The notes beneath the pieces are model-generated. The model was not told the DNA's origin, did not search any database, and was given only the letters and a program-made list of their open reading frames with translations. Position numbers and translations under genes: made by a program. From Acidimicrobiia bacterium (GTDB lineage: Bacteria; Actinomycetota; Acidimicrobiia; IMCC26256; JAOSJM01), in contig JAOSJM010000007.1 in the NCBI GenBank assembly GCA_027494165.1, positions 186,001-250,000 on the forward strand: a DNA stretch of 64,000 nucleotides, written 5' to 3'. Shown piece after piece: positions 57,273 through 64,000 of the stretch. Within the stretch, counting starts at the first letter, position 1. Each line of letters opens with the position of its first letter.

Positions 57273-57313
57273 CGCTACCGTTTCCAACGGTGGAGCGGGG
57301 TTCGACCCGACAG

Positions 57314-57697
57314 ATGGACCGACCGGTTCGGATGATCGCCGTCGCCGTCGTGGCGACGCTCACCGTCGCCTCGTGCTCGGGAAGCGATGCGCAACCCGGC
57401 TCCGCGGCGACCAGCGCGGGTGCTGAGCTCTACGAGCAGTCGTGCGCCTCGTGCCACGGCAACGACCTGCGCGGAACCGACCGGGGGCCGCCGCACCTGT
57501 CGCAGGTGTACGCACCCGACCACCACCCCGATGCGTCGTTCCGGGCGGCGGTCACGCAGGGGTCTCCGGCGCACCATTGGAACTTCGGGGACATGCCACC
57601 GGTCGAAGGGCTCAGCGACGACGAGATCGAGCTGGTCATCACGTACGTCCGGGAACAGCAGGAGATCCACGGCCTCGAGCCGTACCCGCCCGAGTAG
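57314..57697 (+). CDS. Small c-type cytochrome lipoprotein
   Basis: 127 residues. A signal peptide with a lipobox (VVATLTVASCSGS, Cys around residue 21) indicates a membrane-anchored lipoprotein. Heme-binding CASCH lies in AELYEQSCASCHGNDLRGTD; the axial Met is probably in NFGDMPPVEGLSDDEIELVI. It looks like a mono-heme class I cytochrome c or a c-type domain of an electron-transfer chain. Its position after DUF305 and near a Rieske protein suggests a small redox unit. The ATG at 57314 is selected so that the signal peptide is complete. Confidence 0.85.
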   Translation: MDRPVRMIAVAVVATLTVASCSGSDAQPGSAATSAGAELYEQSCASCHGNDLRGTDRGPPHLSQVYAPDHHPDASFRAAVTQGSPAHHWNFGDMPPVEGLSDDEIELVITYVREQQEIHGLEPYPPE

Positions 57698-57982
57698 GGG
57701 TGGTCTGTCGCGCCAGAACGGCGACCGTCGACGTCGATCCGGGCCGCCCAGCGAGCGGCGCTACGGCGCCACGACGGAGGCGGGCGGGGCTTGCCGCCGA
57801 CGGCCACTCGCAGCCCGCTCTCATCGCCGCACCACGAGATCGTCGACCTCGGAGGGCGTGTTCTCACGAGCGAGGAGCAGGCCCACCCCTGGAGCGAAGC
57901 GACGGCTGATCTGGACGAGCTTGGAGGAGCCTGGTGTGAGCTTCGAGCATGCCCTCCAGGGGCAGGGTGGGGTCGCCGGGGG
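57698..57982. other. 285 bp of non-coding DNA before the TetR promoter
   Basis: No open frame with family similarity is visible on either strand. A 9-bp inverted repeat, CCCCTGGAG and CTCCAGGGG, occurs at about 57,888-57,962, separated by ~57 bases; it is weak evidence of anything. Otherwise ordinary GC-rich intergenic sequence. Confidence 0.5.
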
Positions 57983-58055
57983 TTGACAGATCGACGTCGG
58001 TGCCGCACACTCCGAACTATGTTCGGAACATCGAATGGCGTTCGTAATCTCGAAC
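57983..58055 (+). promoter_or_regulatory. Promoter and TetR operators
   Basis: TTGACA at 57,983-57,988 is a perfect -35 box; 17 bases later CACACT is a modest -10. Over the expected transcription start lies the perfect inverted repeat CCGAAC-TAT-GTTCGG (58,012-58,026), followed by GTTCG-TAATCT-CGAAC (58,040-58,055). The repeated GTTCG/CGAAC half-sites look like a tandem TetR operator controlling the gene that starts at 58,075. Confidence 0.62.
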
Positions 58056-58074
58056 GGCGTCAGGTGACGAGACG

Positions 58075-58716
58075 ATGAGGAGCCCGACCGACGCGCCCGA
58101 GAACGAGTCCCGGCCTAGCCGGCGCGAGGCCCGCCGCCGCCAGACCCGGGCCGAGATCATCGCCGCCGCCTGGCTGCTCGTACGTGAACGCGGGCTGGCC
58201 GGACTCGCCCTCCGCGACCTCGGCGGAGCGGTCGGCATGAAGGCGCAGTCGCTCTACTCGTACTTCGAGTCCAAGGCCGACATCTACGACGCCATGTTTC
58301 ACGAGGGGTATCTCGCGTTCGCCGCCACCATCGACGAGCTGATGGCCGAGATCGAGCGCGACCAGCCGCCAGGGGCCGAGGTGCTTCGCCGGATCGCGCA
58401 CGGCTTCTTCGACTTCTGCACGTCCGACCCCGTGCGCTACCAACTGCTGTTCCAGCGCACGATCCCCGACTTCGTCCCGTCCGACGAGAGCTACGGGGTC
58501 GCCGTCGCCAGCTACGAGCAGTTCACCGAGCAGATGGCGGCGTTCGGGCTCACCGATCCCGAGGTGGTCGACGTGTGGACGGCGCTGCTCACGGGCCTCA
58601 CCGACCAGCAGATCTCGAACGACCCCGGCGGCGACCGGTGGGCGCGGGTCATCGATCAGGCCACAGACATGTTCCTCGCCGCCTACGCCCCCGACCTGCT
58701 CGACACCACGACCTGA
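58075..58716 (+). CDS. TetR/AcrR family regulator (WHG-type C-terminus)
   Basis: 213 residues, intact. The HTH reads RRRQTRAEIIAAAWLLVRER, LALRDLGGAVGMKAQSLYSY, FESKADIYDAMFHEGYLAF. The C-terminal domain (FFDFCTSDPVRYQLLFQRTI, VVDVWTALLTGLTDQQISND) fits the TetR_C_33/WHG group. Operator half-sites lie immediately upstream, so autoregulation is likely. The genes downstream (MDMPI-like, MBL, Coq4-like) run in the same direction and may be its regulon. Confidence 0.9.
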   Translation: MRSPTDAPENESRPSRREARRRQTRAEIIAAAWLLVRERGLAGLALRDLGGAVGMKAQSLYSYFESKADIYDAMFHEGYLAFAATIDELMAEIERDQPPGAEVLRRIAHGFFDFCTSDPVRYQLLFQRTIPDFVPSDESYGVAVASYEQFTEQMAAFGLTDPEVVDVWTALLTGLTDQQISNDPGGDRWARVIDQATDMFLAAYAPDLLDTTT

Positions 58717-58743
58717 CGCGACGCGTCCTCGGAGGGAGATCCC

Positions 58744-59517
58744 GTGAACACCGTGACCGACGTGACCGCCCTGGCCCCCTCGACCACGACGAGGCGATGG
58801 CACTCCAGGCCGCCGAGCTCGATCGAGCCGTCGCGCTCCTGCGATCCCTCGACGCCGCCGACTGGACGGCCCGGACCGACTGCCCCGACTGGAACGTCCA
58901 CCACATGTACCTGCACGTCCTCGGGGCGTGCGAGGCGGGGGCGTCGATGCGCGAGAACCTCCACCAGCTCCGCGCCGGCAAGAAGCACCAGAAGCGCCAC
59001 GGCGGTCCTCTCGAAGCCGGCCTCTCCGCTGTGCAGGTGGCCGAACGCACGGGCGTCGCCGCCGAGGAGCTGCCCGACCGCCTGGCGACGGTCGCGCTGC
59101 GTACCGTGCGCCGCCGGACCCGCACCCCGAGGCTCCTGCGGAGGATGAAGATGAGCGTCGACGGTCCCGTGGTCGAGAAGTGGCGGCTGGGCTACCTGAT
59201 CGACACCATCTACCTCCGCGACCTCTGGATGCACCGGGTCGACGCCACCCGGGCCGTCGGGCGGGAGACCGAGCTCACTGCCGATCACGATGGCCGCATC
59301 GTCACCGACGTCGTGGCCGAGTGGGCCCGCCGTCACGGCCGCCCCCTTCACGCTCACCCTCACCGGCCCGGCCGGCGGCGTGTTCACCTCGACCGGTCGG
59401 GGCGAGGGCGCCGCGGCGGAACCCGTCGAGCTCGAGCTCGACGCCGTGGAGTTCTGTCGCTCCCTCGCCGGGCGGGCCGACGCCGAGGGACTGCTGACCA
59501 CCATCGTCCCTTTCTGA
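58744..59517 (+). CDS. Maleylpyruvate-isomerase-like (MDMPI/DinB fold) protein, frameshifted
   Basis: About 258 residues. Starts with GTG at 58744 after GGAGGGAGAT. One base is missing in a C run near 58,780; the main frame then has the MDMPI_N helix bundle: LQAAELDRAVALLRSLDAAD, DWTARTDCPDWNVHHMYLHV (Cys and His for metal), LGYLIDTIYLRDLWMHRVDA. A second shift near 59,345 gives FTLTLTGPAGGVFTSTGRGE and the stop at 59517. Mycothiol-dependent isomerases of this fold act on maleylpyruvate; many paralogues have other, unknown roles. It fits an actinobacterial mycothiol user. Confidence 0.78.
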
Positions 59518-59553
59518 CCGAACAACTCACCGACAACCCTGGGGGAGACCACC

Positions 59554-60267
59554 ATGGAGACCACCGTCCACGAGATCGCAGACGGCATCCACCGCATCTC
59601 GACCTTCGTGCCCGACGCCGGCATCCCGTTCAACCAGATCCTGGTGACCGGCGACGAGCCGATGCTGTTCCACACCGGCCATCGAACGCTGTTCCCGGCG
59701 GTGTCCGAGGCGCTCACCCGGGTGCTGCCCTCGAGCGGCTGCGCTGGATCAGCTTCGGCCACTTCGAGGCCGACGAGTGCGGCGCGTTGAATCAGTGGCT
59801 CGACGCCGCTCCCAACGCCAAGGTCGCCTTCGGGGGACTCGGGTGCATGGTGTCGGTCAACGACCAAGCCGACCGGCCACCCCGACCGCTGGACGACGGC
59901 GAGGTCCTCGACCTGGGCGGCAAGCGACTCCGCTACCTGGCCACCCCGCACGTGCCCTCACGGCTGGGACGCCGGCCTCTACTACGAGGAGACCACCGGC
60001 ACCCTGCTCTGCGGCGACCTCTTCACCGAGATGGGGGACGGCCCCGCCATCAGCCACGACTCGCCCATGGAGGCGACGATCGCCGCCGAGGACGCCTTCG
60101 GCTACTCGTGCCTGGGACCGAACACCGTACCGACGGTCAAGCGTCTGGCCGATCTCGAGCCACGCACCCTTGCGCTCATGCACGGCCCCGCCCACGTCGG
60201 CGACGGCGGCCGCTGGCTCCGCGAGCTGGCCAAGTCCTATGCCGAACGCCTCGCCGCCACCGTCTGA
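59554..60267 (+). CDS. MBL-fold metallo-hydrolase (flavodiiron-type ligand set), frameshifted
   Basis: About 237 residues. The ATG at 59554 follows GGGGGAGACC. N-terminus HEIADGIHRISTFVPDAGIP, then FNQILVTGDEPMLFHTGHRT. After a shift near 59,730 comes ISFGHFEADECGALNQW, the H-x-E-x-D ligand set of flavodiiron/ODP-type domains, and GGKRLRYLATPHVP; after a second shift near 59,960, EETTGTLLCGDLFTEMGDGP and LMHGPAHVGDG supply further ligands (Asp, His). No flavodoxin domain is present, so it is not a full flavodiiron protein. It might bind oxygen, NO or act as a hydrolase; substrate unknown. Confidence 0.76.
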
Positions 60268-60533
60268 CCCCGCACCCGCGTCACGCGCACCTGTCGGACC
60301 GAGCCGACCCATCGACGCCGGGCCCATCCCGGTCGAACCGCCCCGGGTTGGCTGGAGACTCCTGAGCGATGGAAGGCGGGCAGTACGCCGGCCTCGACCA
60401 CCGGAGTCGCCCGAGGTGATGGGTGCGCTCGCCGACTCTCGAGCTGCGTGCTGGGCTCAGGGAGTTTCACGAGATGGACGGTGAGCCTCGGATCGACGAG
60501 TATCGGGTGCTCACGCCTCTCCGGAGCTGATCC

Positions 60534-61710
60534 ATGTCCGAGCTCGTCGACCACTCCCACGGTCTGGCCCGCCGTGACGAGGAGATCGTGCCCGTGCCGT
60601 TTCCTTCACCGGAGGACACGGACCTCGTTCCACCCGGACGCGACGAGCTCCGGTTGATCTGTGGCGGGTGCACACCAACGCCAAGCCCGACTCGGGGTGG
60701 ACCGAGCTGCAGCACGTGTTGATGTCCGCGATGTGCGAGGCCCTCGGCGGCGTCGAGTTCGACCCGGCATGGTACGACGACGTCGTCACCCCGATGGACC
60801 TGGCCCGCGGGCTGGCCAGACGCGACGAGTTCGTCCGTGCCCGGATCCTCCAGCAGGTCGTGCTCGCCGCGCTGGTCCTCAACCCGACCCCGCCCGAGGT
60901 GATGGCGCGTATCGGCCGGGTGGCAACCGCGCTCGGCGTCGGCGAGCACTTCCTCGGCGACGTCGAGAAGTACGGCCCGGAGAGCTACTGACGCGGCGCT
61001 GATCGACTTCGCTCGCAATGGCTACGCCCGTGACTTCACCGCGCATCGCCGACCGGTGCTGGGGACCGACCGCGACATCGGCGACGGCTGGGGCGTGGTG
61101 GACGACGACCTCCGGCTCGCCGCCAAGTGGGCCGCCCTCGAGGGCTGTCCGACCGGTTCGTTGGGTCGTGACGTGTGGGAGTTCTACAAGAGCCGCGGCT
61201 TCTCGTTTCCCGGCTCGCCCGGCTCCGCACCGCCGCTGCTCGCCCAGCACGACTGGGTCCACGTGCTCGCCGACTACGGCACCACCGTCGAGAACGAGCT
61301 CGAGGTCTTCGGTCTGATCGCCCGGGCCGACGACGACCCCCGCGGGTTCAGCCTCCTCGTCATGGTGATCGGCCTCTTCGAGACCGGCATGATCTCCACG
61401 GCGGGCGGGCTCTTCGAGGCCGACGCCGGCCATCTCTCCACCGACGGGATGAGCAGCCGCCTCGCTGACGGCCTGCGCCGCGGAGCACTCGCCCGACCGG
61501 ACGGCGACGTCGACAAGAAGTTCCTGGCCATCGACTGGTTCGCCTACGCCGACCTCCCCCGTGGAGGAGGTGCGACAGCGCTTCCAGATCCCCGACAAGT
61601 CCGAGAAGGCTCTGGCCGCCGGGTCGGTCGGCCCATGGCATCCCGACGGCATATCGCAGTTCCAGCGCAACGCCGGCGACCCCGAGTACCAGGCTCGGAT
61701 CTCGACCTGA
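60534..61710 (+). CDS. Coq4-like protein, frameshifted
   Basis: About 391 residues over four frame segments (breaks near 60,665, 60,990 and 61,560). N-terminal SELVDHSHGLARRDEEIVPV; middle SGWTELQHVLMSAMCEALGG, RILQQVVLAALVLNPTPPEV, IGDGWGVVDDDLRLAAKWAA; the Coq4 core AQHDWVHVLADYGTTVENEL, matching the HDxxH-x11-E metal motif, followed by GFSLLVMVIGLFETGMI; and an end GPWHPDGISQFQRNAGDPEY. Coq4 is a ubiquinone-biosynthesis lyase/decarboxylase; actinobacteria usually make menaquinone, so this homologue likely has another role. It belongs to the TetR-led cluster. Confidence 0.68.
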
Positions 61711-61984
61711 GCACGACAGCCACGCGATCGCCCCGACCTGGCCTCCTCGATGGCTACCACCGCGCGCCGAATCGGGCGCTGTCCGTCGCCTTGGGTCTCG
61801 GCCACTGAACCAGAGCGCGCGCAGTGAGGTCGAGGGCTGCCCCCTTTCGCCTCGGAAGGCGTCACCTCACGGAGCGAGCTGGGCAAGACTGCGGTGTGAT
61901 CGAGGCGAGCCGCGCGGTGGATACCGGTCCGATCACGCCTCGACTCATGGTGGTAGACGATCCGCCGACTCCGAGAACGGCGAC

Positions 61985-62007
61985 AGCCCAGGTCAGCGAC
62001 CTGGGCT
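61985..62007. terminator. Perfect stem-loop beside the tRNA-like end
   Basis: AGCCCAGGTC-AGC-GACCTGGGCT: a perfect 10-bp stem with a 3-base loop, followed on the plus strand by TTTC. This is the hairpin normally seen just after actinobacterial tRNA genes; read on the minus strand it lies 13 bp past the CCA of the tRNA-like end. Confidence 0.62.
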
Positions 62008-62020
62008 TTCGATCCGTCGT

Positions 62021-62066
62021 TGGTGGCGGGGGAGGATTTCGGCGAACCTCCGACCTTCGGGTCACA
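62021..62066 (-). tRNA. Degenerate or partial tRNA 3' end (T-arm, acceptor, CCA)
   Basis: On the minus strand GACCCGAAGGTC is followed by a T-arm GGAGG ... CCTCC and an acceptor 3' strand ending CCGCCACCA. The T-loop, normally TTCGAAT, carries an extra CCGA (TTCGCCGAAAT). A D-arm-like AGCTCAGCGGTA is seen ~100 bases upstream but no matching acceptor 5' strand or unambiguous anticodon loop. It could be a decayed tRNA, a tRNA with local sequencing errors, or an attachment-site remnant of an integrated element. Confidence 0.4.
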
Positions 62067-62269
62067 GACGGACGCATCCCAGCCCGTACCAGGGCGTCCC
62101 ACGCAGTACCGCTGAGCTGGTCTTCGCGCTGCCGCACTCCCCCGACCGTACCGCCCCGTACCACCCCGTCACCCTGCGAAGTGTAGAAGAAGTGGTGCTG
62201 TTGGAAGTCCTGAGATCGCTCGGAGGCGGTGGTCAACCGCGCCGAAGCAGACTCGCGATGTGTCTCGGC

Positions 62270-63977
62270 TCATTGGCCCTTACCACCACGACCTTCCGCG
62301 AGGTAGGCCGCGAGCGCTGCCCGGTTGCTTGGGTACTGACGGTCGGGGCCGATGTCCTCAGCGAGGCCGTAGAGGTCGAGCAGCGCTTGCACGGGCGCTG
62401 TGGCGAGCGATGCCGAGGATCGTGCCGCGCTCGCGGAGGATCGCGATCGAGTCGGCGAGCGCTTCACTCGCCGTGGGGTCGATGTCGGTGACCGACTCGA
62501 AGTCGAGCAGCACCCATCGGATGTCATCGTCGGCCGCGGTCGCGACCCGTTCCCGGAGCGTGTCCGCGTTCGCGAAGAACAGAGGCCCGGTGAGTCGAGA
62601 CGAACCGGACACCATCGAGGTCCGATGGGACGGCGTCGGGGTCGGCGACAGCGGCGAACCGTTCCATCTCCCAGTCGCCCTCCCGGGGTTCGAGGTTCGG
62701 CGCTGCGATGCGTCGCACGAGGTCGACCATCGTCGCCACGATCGCCAGCACGAGCCCGCCGATCGGACCGAGGACGAGCACACCGGCGGTGCACCCGGGC
62801 GCGATGTAGAGCTCGCTTCGTCGGGCTGAGCGAAGGTCCGAACGATCGGACGTCGATGACCGACACGACGGCGTTCGCGACCAGGCCGGCGAGCGCGGCA
62901 GAGGGGATCTCGGCGATGAGGTCGGTGAACCACAGGGCCACGGCCATGACGATCAGTGCGCTGACGAGGGGCCGGCATCTGGGAGCGACTTCCTGCGGCC
63001 TCGGTCGCGGCGCTTCGAGATGCGCTCGCGCCGATCGGCATTCCCGACGTGATGGCGCCGACGACGTTCTGCGAACCCCAATGCGGCCAGTTCGCCGTTC
63101 CGGATCGAGCGGATCGTCGTGGCGTCGTGCTGCCGAGCTCGCGACCAGCAGTCCCTCGGCGATCGACAGCACGGCGATCGCGACGGAGACACCGAACAGG
63201 TCGATCCATGTTCCGAGGGACAGGCTCGGGAACGAGGAGGTTCGGGGAGGCCCGATGGGATCGCTCCGAGCACCGACCCCCCCCTCGGGCTCGCGCAGGT
63301 AAACCACGCCGCCAACGAGCACGAAGCGCGATCAGGGGACCGGGAGCTTGGGGGCGTAGCGCGCGCTGAGGCGGAGGATCACGATGGTGGAGACGCCCAC
63401 CATCACGCTCGCCAGTGACGCTTCGGGGACACTTCGCACGATCTCGGCCACGTCGGTCAACCACCCGTCGGTGTCGACTTGCACGTTGAGGATCTTCTCG
63501 ACCTGGGACGTGAGGATCTCGATGCCGAGGCCGGCCAGGAACCCGACGAGGACCGATTTCGAGATGAACCTCACCATCGACCCGGCCTTGAGGAACCACA
63601 GCAAGATGAGGATGAGTCCGGTGAGCATCGCGACGCCGAGGGCCAACTCTTCGGGGAGCTCACCGGTCTCGACGGCGAGCACCGGGATGAGACCGGCGAG
63701 CAGCGCGGCGATGGTCGCGTCCGGACCGGAACCCAGGCTGGCAGGAACCCGAGAACAGCGCGAGCGCGATGACCGGGATGATCGCGGCGTTGATGCCGAC
63801 GATGACCGGGAGCCCGGCCGACTCCGCGTAGCCGATGTTCAGGGGGAGCGAGAGCGCGGCAAGGGTGACGCCCGCGGAGATCTCGGTGATCAGTCGGGAC
63901 CGCCCGCCGGGGGCAGCACGCCGCCGAGGGCGGGCCAGGTGTGCTCGACCCGAACCTGCGCTCTCTGCCGTGTCCAT
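62270..63977 (-). CDS. SulP-family anion transporter with STAS domain, frameshifted
   Basis: About 570 residues over at least six frame changes. N-terminus LITEISAGVTLAALSLPLNI, then GYAESAGLPVIVGINAAIIP; ELALGVAMLTGLILILLWFL; SKSVLVGFLAGLGIEILTSQ; LGTWIDLFGVSVAIAVLSIA and VALWFTDLIAEIPSAALAGL cover the 14-segment SLC26/SulP core. The C-terminal STAS domain (GVRFVRLTGPLFFANADTLR-like, WVLLDFESVTDIDPTASEAL, ILRERGTILGIA) ends at 62270. SulP proteins import sulfate or bicarbonate or exchange anions at the cytoplasmic membrane. The ATG at 63975-63977 is the probable start. Multiple one-base errors make this the worst-read gene in the window. Confidence 0.8.
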
Positions 63978-64000
63978 CGGGGTGCTCCCCGCCGTCAGTC

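Larger units (their letters stand above)
61711..62269. other. 560-bp non-coding region with a degenerate tRNA end and a hairpin
   Basis: No protein-coding frame with recognisable family sequence. Inside lie a perfect 10-bp hairpin (61,985-62,007) and, on the minus strand, a tRNA 3'-end-like sequence ending in CCA at 62,021. The remainder, including the SulP-proximal ~150 bp, shows nothing specific. Confidence 0.5.

Noticed and set aside
1..64000. CRISPR arrays, prophage structural genes, insertion sequences
   Set aside because: No regularly spaced direct repeats, no capsid/terminase/integrase motifs and no transposase DDE or serine recombinase motifs were seen.

Overview
The window is high-GC DNA from an actinomycete-type bacterium (Actinomycetota). 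Supporting signs are an F420/LLM-type oxidoreductase, a mycothiol-dependent isomerase-like protein, a DUF222/HNH (13E12-like) gene with an actinobacterial SOS box, and DUF7144, DUF6325 and DUF4389 membrane families. A class such as Acidimicrobiia is plausible but is a guess. No rRNA, complete tRNA, CRISPR array, integrase or transposase was recognised.

Layout. 0-5.4 kb: a thiolase/DUF35 acyl-CoA pair, an MFS exporter, a GH15 glucoamylase/trehalase and a DUF7144 membrane protein. 5.4-17.5 kb: a MalT-like LuxR regulator, a run of small stress-type or envelope proteins (SnoaL, DUF6325, SHOCT, a membrane protein), a fused tandem alpha/beta-hydrolase, a TetR-MFS drug-efflux unit, a sugar/aminoglycoside-type phosphotransferase, DUF4389 and another hydrolase. 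17.5-35.1 kb: a one-direction (minus-strand) defence island. It holds a putative GIY-YIG protein, a type I restriction-modification operon (hsdR-hsdS-tcmP-DUF5131-hsdM) with a TcmP/three-Cys pair embedded in it, and a Wadjet-type condensin operon (jetA-B-C-D, the TIGR02677/02678/02680/02679 branch) followed 2 bp later by a SWIM zinc-finger gene. 35-47.5 kb: a NarL-type two-component system, a CPBP protease, a DHFR-like reductase, a LexA-boxed HNH protein, a HEPN/MNT pair, a MacB-like ABC transporter, an LLM oxidoreductase, a sensor-domain protein and a glutamine amidotransferase. 47.5-48.9 kb: no credible gene, ending in a very AT-rich stretch. 49-64 kb: a large winged-helix/AAA/TPR regulator, DUF1801, BON, a serine hydrolase, a VOC protein, a Rieske/DUF2231 protein, DUF305 plus cytochrome c, a TetR-led cluster (MDMPI-like, MBL-fold, Coq4-like), a degenerate tRNA 3' end and a SulP anion transporter.

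A dominant property is that about twenty genes are split by one-base frame changes. Most occur in runs of five or six G or C, while family-conserved protein sequence continues in another frame. This pattern fits sequencing or consensus error far better than mass pseudogenisation, so those genes are annotated as single loci and their breaks are described. Two places look like real or artificial DNA junctions: about 17,464, where two convergent genes both lose their 3' ends, and 35.07-35.25 kb, which contains long C runs.

How the parts fit together. Genes in the defence island are tightly coupled (GTGA, ATGA and TGATG overlaps), so Wadjet (plasmid restriction), type I R-M (unmodified DNA restriction) and their attached accessory genes probably act as one co-inherited block. 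Elsewhere, several regulators sit beside likely operators: a 24-bp perfect palindrome before the two-component system, GTTCG/CGAAC half-sites before the TetR gene, and an SOS box on the HNH gene.
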